Source of the DNA: Petasospora fabianii | Lineage: Eukaryota; Ascomycota; Saccharomycetes; Phaffomycetales; Wickerhamomycetaceae | DNA: 64,000 bases | Assembly (NCBI GenBank): GCA_022641835.1 | Contig: CP048716.1 | Location: forward strand, 868,001 to 932,000 | Direction of reading: 5' to 3' | Shown here: positions 19,066 through 29,038 of the stretch, in pieces | How positions within the stretch are numbered: the first letter of the stretch is position 1 | Layout of the letters: every line of letters starts with the position of its first letter | Notes under the pieces: generated by a model | The model's input: the letters and a program-made list of their open reading frames with translations, nothing else | What the model was told of the DNA's origin: nothing | Database searches by the model: none | Made by a program: the position numbers and the translations under genes

Positions 19066-20688
19066 ATGAACTTTCCCAACAACGAGCGAACAGAGAGTCT
19101 TCCCCCTCAGCATCCTCTTAGTCAGAGCTTCACCGTCATGCCCGACGGGGCCAATGGAGACAACAACCTCATAGAGTCAGAGATTCCATGCATTAAACGT
19201 ACATCTACAAATCAAGCTGCTGAAACTCTTAATGAGAAACTGAGAGAGTTTGCATTCCGCAGAACCAAGGAAGGTGAAGCCCTTAAAGATAAGGAGAAGA
19301 TCCTAGAATCAATTCATACAAGCAGCAGCTCTTCCTTAAGCACGGGACAAAACAGCCCACATTCACCACGTCCGCAAAGACGATTCTCCATAGGTGATCA
19401 ACCTGTTCTTCCATCTCTTCTCAATGCACAGCTCAATAACATCAATCTCTTTGATTTCGACGATGAAGACGCCCCGAAGAAACCGGGCTTTGGAGACAAT
19501 AACTCCCGTACCAAAGTATGTTTGGAACACAAGCTATCAACACTCTCGACTGCACTCATGACCAAGCGCCAATTAGGTAAGATTCTCAGTGGTATTAGAG
19601 ATATAGAATCCACATTAAACCATGTGAACATTAGAAGCAAGATCACACATATCATGATTGTGACCAAGTTGTGGGATCCAGAACCGATAAAGTGGGCCAG
19701 TATCGTAGCTGGATTCCTCTTGGGTTACAATAAGGATATCAGTGTCTTTATCCAAGATGAACTAAAGAATGATGAATCGTTCAACTACAATGATATTATG
19801 CAAAAGCATCCAGATCACAAGGACAGAGTTCGCTTCTGGAATGCTGATAGATGTCGATACAGACCCGAACTCTTTGATCTTGTCTTGACATTTGGTGGTG
19901 ATGGTACTGTTCTCTTTGCATCTTGGCTTTTCCAAACCATTGTTCCACCAGTTCTTTCATTCTCCCTTGGAAGTCTTGGTTTCTTGACGGATTTTGATGT
20001 TGCTGAGTACAAGGAGACCATGACAGCCCTCATTGAAACGGGATATCAATGTTCAATTCGTATGCGTTTCGAGTGTACGGTCATGAAGTCAGAGAAAAGT
20101 GGAAGCGAACAAGACAGAGATCTCACTGAAGAAGTAAAGAAACTTGGTGTTGACTCGGACACTCATTCGATATCTGAAACGTATACTGTATTCAATGAGG
20201 TCGTTGTTGATAGAGGTCCAAACGCACAAATGACATCTTTAGAGGTGTTTAGTGATCGTGAACCGTTGACTACTGCAGATGCAGATGGACTCATCATCTC
20301 AACACCAAGTGGTTCTACTGCTTACTCACTATCTGCAGGTGGATCACTAGTGCATCCAGAGATCCCAGGTATCTTAATATCCCCAATTTGCCCACACACA
20401 CTTTCCTTCAGACCACTTGTGATCCCAGAATCTATAATTCTACGTCTTGGTGTCCCATATGACTCCAGATCTACTGCATGGTGCTCTTTTGATGGTAAGA
20501 ATAGAGTTGAGCTCAGAAGAGGTGACTTTATCACCATTACAGCATCTCGCTTCCCTATCCCTTGTATCAAGAAACCTGGCTCAAAGAACGCATGGTTTGA
20601 CAGACTTAGCAGTAAGTTATACTGGAATGAGAGAAAGCACCAGAAACCCTACCAATCTAAGGGAGTCTATTCTGATTTCACTCCTTAA
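19066..20688 (+). CDS. UTR1: NAD+ kinase, ATP-dependent (Utr1/Yef1 type)
   Basis: Encodes 540 residues. A polar N-terminus (about 1-150) precedes the kinase domain. The hallmark GGDGT is present (LVLTFGGDGTVLFASWLFQ), then PPVLSFSLGSLGFLTDFD, NEVVVDRGPNAQMTSLEVF and the ADGLIISTPSGSTAYSLSAGGSLVHPEIPGILISPICPHTLSFRPLVIP block. It phosphorylates NAD+ (and possibly NADH) to NADP(H) in the cytosol. Length and layout match baker's yeast Utr1 (530) rather than mitochondrial Pos5 (414): the polar leader is not a presequence. A Yef1-type paralogue cannot be excluded. Confidence 0.93.
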   Translation: MNFPNNERTESLPPQHPLSQSFTVMPDGANGDNNLIESEIPCIKRTSTNQAAETLNEKLREFAFRRTKEGEALKDKEKILESIHTSSSSSLSTGQNSPHSPRPQRRFSIGDQPVLPSLLNAQLNNINLFDFDDEDAPKKPGFGDNNSRTKVCLEHKLSTLSTALMTKRQLGKILSGIRDIESTLNHVNIRSKITHIMIVTKLWDPEPIKWASIVAGFLLGYNKDISVFIQDELKNDESFNYNDIMQKHPDHKDRVRFWNADRCRYRPELFDLVLTFGGDGTVLFASWLFQTIVPPVLSFSLGSLGFLTDFDVAEYKETMTALIETGYQCSIRMRFECTVMKSEKSGSEQDRDLTEEVKKLGVDSDTHSISETYTVFNEVVVDRGPNAQMTSLEVFSDREPLTTADADGLIISTPSGSTAYSLSAGGSLVHPEIPGILISPICPHTLSFRPLVIPESIILRLGVPYDSRSTAWCSFDGKNRVELRRGDFITITASRFPIPCIKKPGSKNAWFDRLSSKLYWNERKHQKPYQSKGVYSDFTP

Positions 20689-20689
20689 T

Positions 20690-20722
20690 ATATATGTATA
20701 TATATATATATATATTATTGTG
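20690..20722. repeat. (TA)n run after UTR1
   Basis: Almost pure TA run directly after the UTR1 stop, resembling the TATATA efficiency element of yeast 3'-end formation. Confidence 0.75.
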
Positions 20723-20903
20723 CTTAATGTTGAGTTATACGTGTTACCCCCGCCCCCTTCTCCTTTGTTTACCTTTGTATTAGACCCGCCACAAAACACT
20801 TCAGTATTCCACCAGGAACTCGTTGATCTCCTAAGTAAAGGGCATTATTGAGCATCCGCCCTGGTTCAATCTCTAAATCTGTCAGCTGCCTTACTACCGC
20901 CCT

Positions 20904-22565
20904 ATGTCCTCCGCAGTAAATAGCCTTCTTAAGGTTTATCTGCTTCCCTCAAATGCGCCATCTGCTATCCCTTCCCTGCTTGTCGGCGCTTCCAACGATT
21001 CCCTCTCTGCCTCACAGGACGATGACAATCTCCATCTCCATAATGTCTCTGCCACTGCTCCTCTAGTTCCCAGACATTATCAGATTCCGGATAAGGGTCT
21101 CACCTCTTTGGTTACAACGTTCCCCAATATCAACTCTCAGTCTTATCATACTAGTACTGCAACATTGACTCCTGTTAATGTTCCAGGAACTGTTTCTGAA
21201 TACTTATCAGAAGACACTCTGTACCCAGCTATAGAGAACTTGCCCACTGGACCTTCTCCCTTGCCACCACTGTCGTTCGATGTTCACACCTTTGCCGATG
21301 ATCATCCTGCCAGTGCCTCTTCCTACCGTTTGTTCCTCAAATCTCCCATCAAATGGCTCAAGAAGTCTTCTAATGCTAGAGCTTTACCAAAAGAGCATTA
21401 TCATGCACATTCACCTAATGCTGTATTAAGAGATAACATGCCTATGGACATCATCACAAACTTGGGGTCCCCTGGACTAGGTTATGAGCTTGGTTTGGAA
21501 AACGACAAAAACCAGGTCCAAGGTGATGATGATGATGATGAAGCTGACAATGCACTTAGACTTCAGAACAAAGATTTACAACTGGTTGAGGAAGCATATA
21601 GCAGTTATATTCAATTCACTGAATCCGTCACTGGTATTGACTTCAACGATATTGATTTGGATATCGAGATCGATGATGGTACATTGAAGAATCAGCTGAA
21701 TGAATCACTTCAAAATGATAACAATCATGATGTATCAAACACTGTTTCAAAGAATGTTCCTATCAATGAGCTCGAGAATGGTGATACCAGTTTCAGCCAT
21801 GATACCCATCAAGACAAGAGAAGCTTCACGTTGAGCAGACACTCCACATTAAGACTGCTCACTGCTAAAACGAAGATGATGTTCAAGCTGTGGTCTCCTC
21901 AAGTGAAAGAAAGTCCTCCAAATGCCGATAGCGTAGCAAATTTAATGAGAGAGCCCAGAAATATTGAGGATAAGGAGAATCAAGATCCTGTGGTCAGTAC
22001 ATTGACACCACGCAGAAGTCGTACATTCCGAGAGAGACTTGGAACACTTTCCCTCAACTTATATCGAAACAAGAGCAACATTGTTAAAGCTTTCAAAATC
22101 GAGATCCCACAAGACTCTCAGGAAGCAGAGAATGTGCCACTGGGTGTAGATTCAACTACAGATAATTTTGCAAACTTCCTCGATGATGTCGGCAGCGTTG
22201 ATGATTACGAAGAAAGGTTACGCAACGGGTATGTCGTCCAAAGAAAATGTTTCAGAGATCAAGACGAGCATTTTTTGGATCTGGACAACAATGTTGATGG
22301 TCATGGATTAGTACAGGGAGTTATGAGTATGCATGCATCGCCCTACGAGTCGGGGTCACAGCAAGCCGCTGATCTAATCACACCATCCAATATCCTGTGT
22401 GACAAGACATTGCCAAACAATGAGAACTATGAAGGATTGGTCAAAAGCAATACTTTCTCTTTTTCTATTTTGAGACGGAGGACGATTAAGAGGGCAGAGA
22501 GTTTCAAGAACGCTGCCAGAGCTGCTGCCAGAGAATTCCAAAAAGGGATCCACTCTACGAGCTGA
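20904..22565 (+). CDS. Unrecognised acidic, low-complexity protein (553 aa)
   Basis: A long ORF with yeast-like codon use and no close domain match that I recognise. Visible features are a proline/serine-rich start, a run of aspartates near residue 208 (QGDDDDDEADNALR), a better-ordered patch YSSYIQFTESVTGIDFNDIDLDIEIDDG, and a basic middle (LSRHSTLRLLTAKTKMMFKLWSP; RRSRTFRERLGTLSLNLYRNKSNIVKAF). The C-terminus is basic and helical (FSILRRRTIKRAESFKNAARAAAREFQKGIHS) and could bind membranes or nucleic acid. No signal peptide or membrane helix is evident. It follows UTR1 in the same direction. Probably a fast-evolving, largely disordered protein. Confidence 0.6.
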   Translation: MSSAVNSLLKVYLLPSNAPSAIPSLLVGASNDSLSASQDDDNLHLHNVSATAPLVPRHYQIPDKGLTSLVTTFPNINSQSYHTSTATLTPVNVPGTVSEYLSEDTLYPAIENLPTGPSPLPPLSFDVHTFADDHPASASSYRLFLKSPIKWLKKSSNARALPKEHYHAHSPNAVLRDNMPMDIITNLGSPGLGYELGLENDKNQVQGDDDDDEADNALRLQNKDLQLVEEAYSSYIQFTESVTGIDFNDIDLDIEIDDGTLKNQLNESLQNDNNHDVSNTVSKNVPINELENGDTSFSHDTHQDKRSFTLSRHSTLRLLTAKTKMMFKLWSPQVKESPPNADSVANLMREPRNIEDKENQDPVVSTLTPRRSRTFRERLGTLSLNLYRNKSNIVKAFKIEIPQDSQEAENVPLGVDSTTDNFANFLDDVGSVDDYEERLRNGYVVQRKCFRDQDEHFLDLDNNVDGHGLVQGVMSMHASPYESGSQQAADLITPSNILCDKTLPNNENYEGLVKSNTFSFSILRRRTIKRAESFKNAARAAAREFQKGIHSTS

Positions 22566-23495
22566 TGAATGATGTCATATGGATGATGTGTGAACGTTAC
22601 TGATATTGATCTTGAGTGTGATTTCTGCCGTTGCCTTTTGTCAGCACTTGATGATATGCCCGTCAGCCGTTGTGTAGTCCATGGACCATACAGATGATAC
22701 ATTCCGTTGCCACGCAGAAAGTGGTGAATTTGTAAGCGTGCATGTGCCCATGAAATGCTACTTGTCAAGCCATTGCCGTGGATGATATGATCCGCAATTG
22801 TGGTCTGTATAACACATAATAGTACATCCTATGAAAGTTCGATTAGACATCGATAGAAGGGTACTGTGACTAGTAGAGACGATACCAGGGCTTTCTATAA
22901 AGATCCTTAAGAATAAGTTTCCACTACAAACTTTGAACTCAACACCATCGATAAGCCCTATGGAGTAGGATAACAGCGCAGGTATCTCTTTATAGTAAGG
23001 AACCTCATCGGGCGAAGCACTTGAGATTTACGTCGACTGCCCGTAAATACAGATGCATTAATCCACATGCAAAGGTGCACACTCGGAGGTGAACCGAGAA
23101 TCAGTGGCAAAATGAGGGTTAGAGTGGGTTATGAGTAAGATTAGTAGCTTTAGTGTTTCGGTGATTGGATTATTGAAATGAATGAGTAGTCTTATACTAC
23201 TAAAATCTCTTTTAAGTACCACAAACGGCCATATAATGCCATATTGGGAACATCAAGATGCCCCGGAAAAAGAAATTAACAGCCCTGGTTAATTTCACAT
23301 TTTACCGCATGTCAGAACAACTCTCTCGGTTCTTCCACGCACGGTGGCCATTGAGCCACCTGCTCATTGCTACTTGTATCCTTGTGGTTATGTGGGGAAT
23401 ATAAATAGAGCCTAGGTTCCCATTTGTTGATACGTCTGGTTGGTTCGTTTGCTCTCTTTAAATTAGCTTTGATTACTACCATCCACACATACACA
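22566..23495. other. 0.9-kb intergenic, promoter of the HSP31-like gene
   Basis: The proximal part has TATAAATA at 23400-23407, about 90 bases before the ATG. A small hairpin CTCGG...CCGAG lies near 23083-23099. The rest shows no gene or RNA that I can identify. Confidence 0.7.
23400..23407 (+). promoter_or_regulatory. TATA box of the HSP31-like gene
   Basis: TATAAATA, 89 bases upstream of the start codon, the usual spacing for stress-inducible TATA promoters in yeast. Confidence 0.65.
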
Positions 23496-24194
23496 ATGGC
23501 TCTCTCAAAGAACGCTCTTATTGTACTCAGCTCCCACTACGACGTCTTCTACGAGGATGGCACCAAGACTGGTGTCTTCTGGTCTGAGGCTGCCCATGCC
23601 TTCCATGCCTTTAAGAAGGCTGGTTGGGAGGTTCAATTCGTCTCTGAGACCGGTTCCTATGGTATCGATGAGCACTCCCTCGTCCCACCAATGTTCATCT
23701 CCGAGGAGGACCTTGCTGAGTACAACAACAAGGATGCCGAGATCCACAAGTATCTCGCTCAGACAAAGGCTATCAAGGATGTCAATGCCGATGACTATGC
23801 CATCTTCTACGCTGCTGGTGGTCATGCTACTTTGTTCGACTTGCCAACTGCAACTGGTCTCATTGACGCTGCAAGAAAGATTTACGCCAACGGTGGTGTC
23901 GTTTCCGCCGTTTGTCATGGTCCAGCCATCTTTGGTGGTTGCCCAGAGCTTGTTAAGGATAAGAAGGTTACTTGCTTCGTCCAAGCTGCTGAAGAGCAGA
24001 TTGGTCTTGGTGCCACTCTTGAGAAGTTCAACTTGAAGACCAACGAAGAGATCTTGGCCGCTGCTGGTGCTATCTACCAGGCTCCACCAAACGAGTGGGT
24101 CGATTTCTCTGTTGCTGACGGTAGAATCGTTACTGGTGTTAACCCAGCTTCTGCTACTTCCACTGCTGAGAAGGCAATTGCTGCCCTCCAGTAA
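23496..24194 (+). CDS. Hsp31-like glutathione-independent glyoxalase III (DJ-1/PfpI superfamily)
   Basis: Encodes 232 residues from MALSKNALIVLSSHYDVFYEDGTKTGVFWSEA. An in-frame ATG at 23424 exists but lies just after the TATA box. The nucleophile elbow is AVCHGPA with Cys140 followed by His141, and Glu31 (FWSEAAHAF) fits the conserved glutamate, matching the Hsp31 triad. GGHATLFDLPTA and DFSVADGRIVTGVNPAS complete the family pattern. Hsp31 turns methylglyoxal into D-lactate without glutathione and has chaperone activity. Strongly biased, C-ending codons suggest high expression. The product D-lactate would feed DLD1 at 10965-12674. Confidence 0.92.
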   Translation: MALSKNALIVLSSHYDVFYEDGTKTGVFWSEAAHAFHAFKKAGWEVQFVSETGSYGIDEHSLVPPMFISEEDLAEYNNKDAEIHKYLAQTKAIKDVNADDYAIFYAAGGHATLFDLPTATGLIDAARKIYANGGVVSAVCHGPAIFGGCPELVKDKKVTCFVQAAEEQIGLGATLEKFNLKTNEEILAAAGAIYQAPPNEWVDFSVADGRIVTGVNPASATSTAEKAIAALQ

Positions 24195-24443
24195 GCTCTT
24201 AAAAGTGCTCTACACATTTGAAATGACCCCAATTTAAGATCTGATACTCTGGTTTGAAGTTTGCTATCTTGTAGTTTGTCTTTAGTTGACCCTTTTGAAT
24301 GGATCAGAGGCTTCTGGTTCAATAAAGTAAAGCTCTAATAGCTTGTATCCTCAACTACTTCCGGCTGCGTAACACGCCACGGGTTATCCCTACAGCAAAA
24401 GTTGCTTTTATGAAGACTTACAATGTTTATATTAAGTCATATA

Positions 24444-25793
24444 TCATTTGATGTCATCTGCGGCTCTCTTACCGAAAACAACGCACTCCAAGAGAGAGTT
24501 ACCACCGAGTCTGTTCTGTCCATGAACACCACCTGACACTTCACCAGCGGCGTAAAGACCCTTCACCACTTGTCCTCCCTTACTCATCACTTGACCATTT
24601 TCGTTGATCTTTACACCACCCATAGTGAAGTGAACAACCGGTGTGACTTCACCAATGTATAGAGTAGTGTTTTTATCAACCCCTTTAAAGACATGGGCCT
24701 TGTGATCCCTTGGGTGAGCGTGTGCATCGGTCGATGAGTACTCGGTCAGGACCTCAACTGCATGTTGTGCCTTTTCACTGAATCTTTCAGCAAGCGTTGT
24801 CTTCTTAATAAGATTCATCTTCATGTAAAAGTCAATTTGGAATTTGAATTCATTGTACATATCCCCGTTCAACACGAGGTATGCTTTAGTACCCTCTTGA
24901 GTCAAAATAGCCTGGGAAACCTTGTCTCTCGTAGTTAGCTCATTAACGAATCTGTTCAGATTTTCATTCAATAGAACACCACCAACGCCTCTAAGTGATT
25001 CAGCTGCCAGGAACTTCCAATTGTTATCTCGATCATCTTGTTTGATGAAACCAGTAGGATGGATTTGTACTTGATCCATATCAATCAACTCAGCACCAAT
25101 GTTCTCAAGAAGCACCTGTCCTTCACCAAGTGTTTGTTCACCATTCGTAGTTGGCAAGTGGACAAAGTCAGGCTTATACTTCTTCAATAACTCCTTGGAG
25201 AAGCCAAAGCCACCGGTGGCCATGATAACGTTCTCTGTTTCAACCTTGACATTCTTTCCAGTATCAAGATCAATGTATTCAACACCTTTCACATCATGGT
25301 TTACAACATCAATACCAATAAGCTTAGATTTCAATCTAACATCCAAATGTGGAAGAGCTTCAACTTTCTTCTTCAGTTTGGAAATGATCTCAAAGCCCGG
25401 TGGGATACCCTCTGATCTATGTGTTCTGCTGTTTGAATGACCACCAAGTCTGTTGACAACATCCAGCGGAACGCCAATGTCCTCCTGTAGCCACGTGATG
25501 GCCTTCTTTGAATCATTGACCAGTGCCTTCTGAAGGACAGTGTTTCCAAGTTTACCCCCAGATTTTGATGTATCTGAAAGGAAAGACTCTACGGTATCAT
25601 TGATCCCAAGACGTTCCTGGGTAGAAGTGTAAGCACCATTGATACCAGATGATGCTTTCATGGAGTTTCCACCAAATTTGTCTGTCTTTTCAATCAGGAT
25701 CACAGGAATTTGACGTTGGAGAAGGTTGTAGGTCGATGTGAGGCCCGCGAGACCTGTGCCAACCACGACTACTGGCTGCTGCATTGTGTGAGG

Positions 25794-25831
<38 letters not shown>

Positions 25832-25943
25832 GAGTGATGATTCTCCAAGTTGTGAAGGCAATTAGTGCAACAAGTAACGCAATCTTCATGTATAAAGACA
25901 CATAGTGATCCACGAATTCAAAATAAAATTGGATATCACCCAC
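24444..25943 (-). CDS. OSM1: Soluble fumarate reductase (Osm1/Frd1 family) with poly-Gln linker
   Basis: Encodes 499 residues. The N-terminus has a hydrophobic span (MKIALLVALIAFTTW, residues 19-33) and a 13-Gln run (38-50) before the flavoprotein core. The core starts MQQPVVVVGTGLAGLTSTYNLLQ (dinucleotide-binding GxGxxG), then GGNSMKASSGINGA, HSNSRTHRSEGIPPGFEI, ATGGFGFSKELLKKY, MDQVQIHPTGF, FLAAESLRGVGG and, near the end, HFTMGGVKINENGQV and LGGNSLLECVVFGKRAADD. It reduces fumarate with FADH2/FMNH2 to reoxidise flavins under low oxygen, including for ER oxidative folding. Mets at 1, 19 and 54 could direct the same core to different compartments. Confidence 0.92.
25794..25832 (-). repeat. 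CAA repeat encoding 13 glutamines in OSM1
   Basis: In-frame CAA trinucleotide array lying between the membrane segment and the catalytic core; likely length-variable between strains. Confidence 0.9.
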
Positions 25944-26139
25944 TGTTTATATATCCATACGAAAAAGGAACCATTCCACCTCCGCATTTAAATGGGCTGA
26001 CCAGCCAGGTGTATCACTTCATCCCTGACAAGAAAACCCAGACATCTCGGCAGTGCCCGATTGAAATTTCCGGTCCCTTAGAAAGGAAGCCCCTCCACAG
26101 ATACACAACCATAACGCCAATCCATAGTACAAAACAACG

Positions 26140-27785
26140 ATGTCCAAGGCTTTTAAGCGTTCCATTAAAAATGTCGTGAGCGGATATACATCCGCCCAGG
26201 TGAAAGTTAGAAATGGTGAGTTGATTGCGCCCTTTAACAACCTCCCGATCTGACCCTGGACAATGAGCAGTGCCTTCCATTGGCACCTGCGGATGGATCA
26301 TAGCGGAGATAACGTTACGATATCTGAAACTAACAATGGTCCAGCCACCTCTAATGAGCCATATGGTCCCTCACAGGGTGAAATGGAAGACCTTGTCGAG
26401 CTCACATACGAACAGTAAGTCTATCAGCTTCCCAAGACACGCACGGACGAAACCCCTATACCCATCTCTTATCTATTGAGATCAACACTAACATAGCCTC
26501 CTACAGCACCGAGTTTCTTGATATCATGGACATAATTGACAAACGTCTCAATGACAAGGGTAAGAACTGGCGTCATGTTGCTAAGGCACTCACTGTGCTT
26601 GACTACCTTGTGCGTTGCGGTTCGGAGAACTGTGTGCGTTGGTCTAGAGATAATCTCTATATCATTAAGACGCTTCGTGAATTCCAGTACGTGGATGAAG
26701 AAGGTCATGATCAAGGTAGTATCATTAGAGTGAAAGCCAAGGAACTCACGTCACTTCTCAGAGACGATGAGAGATTGAGAATGGAAAGAGACTTGCGTGC
26801 CTCCAGAAGAAACGGCAGACACAGAACCCGTGAGGACTTCAACAATGATGACGAGACTGAAGAGGAGAGGGCATTGAGAGAAGCTTTGGAGGAGAGTAAA
26901 AGAACGGCTGAAGAAGATGAGAGAAAAAGAAGAGCTGCTAACGGTGAAGATGACGGTCTTGAGGCTGCCCTCAGACTCAGTCGTGAAGAGGAAGAAGCAA
27001 GAAGACTCAGGGAACAACAGAACGGTAACCTTTTGGACCTCAATGACACTCCACAGGTTCAGTATGACATCTGGGGTAATCCAATTTATCCAGGTCAGCA
27101 GGATGCTTATCAGCTTCAACTTCAACAACAGCAGCAGGCTGCTCTTCTCGCACAGCAACAGCAACAGGCACAGCAAGCCTATATGCTCCAAAATCAGGCC
27201 CTTATGGAACAACAACAGCAAGAATACCTTCAGCAGCAGTATCTCCAACAGCAGTACATGCAGCAGCAACAGTACCTACAAGAACAGCAGTACCTTGCAC
27301 AACAACAGGCTCTCCAACAACAACAGATGCTTCAAACTGGCTCCAACAATCCATTTGCCATGGGCTCCGGCTCATCTCCAGAACAGCAACCAGCACAGAC
27401 TCAGACACCATCATCGCAGCCTAAGACAGAACCTGTCCAACAGCCACTTAAGAAAATTCCAACTGGTTCTCAACAGAAGAACCAGCAGTTCTCTGAACTC
27501 AATCAACTTCTCGCCCAAGGTACAGGTATCGATACATTCGGTAACGAAGGTGCTACAAGAATTCCAGCACAGTATACTAAGACATCTCAGTTCCTCAACT
27601 CTTCTGGTACAGGAATCGGTCAGACTCAGCACAGCATCGGAAACCCATTCCTTAAACAGCAGTATACCGGTGTAGCTTCTACAGGAATTGTGCCTGCCCA
27701 AACTGGATACGGATTCGGTAATCAGGCGCCAGCATCCCAGAGTGCTTCATCTCGTGGCAATGATCAGAGTTTGATCGATATTTGA
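26140..27785 (+). CDS. ENT1: Epsin (Ent1/Ent2), endocytic adaptor, two introns
   Basis: Exons 26140-26215, 26345-26414 and 26507-27785 give 474 residues. Exon 1 encodes MSKAFKRSIKNVVSGYTSAQVKVRN, exon 2 ATSNEPYGPSQGEMEDLVELTYE, and exon 3 resumes TEFLDIMDIIDKRLNDKGKNWRHVAKALTVLDYLVRCGSENCV, which together make a complete ENTH domain. Donors are GTGAGT and GTAAGT, branch sites AACTAAC (26328-26334) and CACTAAC (26486-26492). Two ubiquitin-interacting motifs follow (ERALREALEESKRTAEEDE; GLEAALRLSREEEE), then a Q-rich region, NPF motifs for EH proteins (NNPFAM, GNPFLK) and a terminal clathrin-box-like SLIDI. It bends membrane at PI(4,5)P2 and links ubiquitinated cargo to clathrin. Divergent from OSM1. 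Confidence 0.94.
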
Positions 27786-28129
27786 GGTGACTGGCAGTGG
27801 AATTAGTGGAGGATAAGGAGTTATATCTAGGTAACTAGCCGCTATTCGGTTCGGGTTACCAATGTTGTCTTTGTTTCGACTTATGTATTCTAGATTATTC
27901 ATGAAAGCAAGCTTTACTAGAGTACTAGGTAGTCAAGTGAATTCATCCTGAGAATGGTTTGGTCACTAAGGCAAATGGTGCTTCTAGCTTTTGTTTACAT
28001 TCGCCAGCGCCTACTATAAAAACCTGACGTGCTATCTTTTCACGTTTTCTCCTCCATAATCAGACAACCACGGCGCTTAATCACAGCAGTAGTTTTCTCT
28101 CCTTCAAAACCAGGTCCAGTGATTCCAAC

Positions 28130-28407
28130 ATGCTGGCCCAAACACTAGTTAGTTCAATCACGGAGCTACAACTTGTGGAAGTCTTCATCCCGACTGTTAG
28201 GATTAGCCGCCCATATCAAACGCGTGAGTCCCCCATTTTCCCTTCAAACACGCCCACAACTGAGCTTGATCACTGTCTGGAAAAGGGTCCCATTCCTTTC
28301 AAATCGATGCTTTATCGGTCATCATGCCGCCCTCCATTATTACTAAGAGATCTACAGTGTATCCCTTTGCTTTTTACGACTTGTTAGCACTATCTGGAGG
28401 TACGACT
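28130..28407 (+). other. Possible small spliced ORF of unknown nature
   Basis: ATG at 28130 opens 31 codons (MLAQTLVSSITELQLVEVFI...) to a GTGAGT donor at 28224. TACTAAG (28341-28347) and a CTACAG acceptor ending at 28357 would join it to LYPFAFYDLLALSGGTTS and a stop, 49 residues in all. The branch site is imperfect and no homologue is recognised, so this could be chance. Confidence 0.2.
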
Positions 28408-28939
28408 TCATGAAGCGCAAGCCATTTTGCAAAGCTCACTACAGCTGAAATCTCAATCCCTTCTCAGTTGGTGTCATCCAGAATTGGGGAACCATGTTCA
28501 TTTATTTACTTCCTTTCTTCGAGTGATTGATACTAGAGAAATGAGATTCCTGATGAGTGCAACAAACGTTGTATACGAGCACTTCTCAATTATCATAGCT
28601 CTTCATACTCACCAGATGCTTTTGCACGTACTGACTTGAGGGTAAGAGCTGTTTTGAAAGAGAGAGCTGTGATATGAGTGGGAAGGGAACGGGGATCATA
28701 GACAGGAGGATCGACTTCTTGTAACAGCGTTCGTGGCGATGTTACAAGAGGTCGACCCGCTGCTCTCCATGCACATAGAGCGGAAACACCCACTCACTGC
28801 CCATAGCCCCATGGGGCCTCTGGTCCTCTCAGACCGTAAACCTTCCCTATACACGCAGAGACATCCCTTCCCATAAGTACCCCACAATTTTGTTATCGGA
28901 GGCCAGGGTTACATGACCATTCCCCATTGGTCTGCCCGC

Positions 28940-28969
28940 GAAATTTTTTTTCTTTGCAGAAGCGATGAG
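28940..28969 (+). promoter_or_regulatory. RRPE-like and PAC elements of the DBP3 promoter
   Basis: GAAATTTTTTT (28940-28950) resembles RRPE, and GCGATGAG (28962-28969) is an exact PAC core. This pair is the known signature of ribosome-biogenesis promoters in yeasts and sits 70-100 bases before the DBP3 ATG. Confidence 0.7.
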
Positions 28970-29038
28970 GTGAGTTTCTTTTGATGATCTCTTGAACATA
29001 CAATAGAACCCATTCAGCTCAAATTAAGCACTCAAAAA

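Larger units (their letters stand above)
27786..29038. other. 1.25-kb stretch without a clear gene; DBP3 promoter at its end
   Basis: Largest gap in the window. It holds a short ORF at 28130 that could be spliced (see findings), no tRNA-like boxes, and the DBP3 proximal promoter with PAC and RRPE-like sites. I cannot assign a function to 28224-28900. Confidence 0.6.

Noticed and set aside
22427-22768. 113-codon minus-strand ORF at the end of the acidic gene
   Set aside because: Largely overlaps the 553-codon ORF antisense, with no recognisable domain.
23424-23495. Longer N-terminus of the Hsp31-like protein
   Set aside because: The upstream ATG is only 17 bases from a TATA box, and family proteins begin at the second Met.
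28427-28639. 70-codon plus-strand ORF downstream of the candidate small gene
   Set aside because: It has only a TTG start and no domain; kept only as part of an unexplained stretch.
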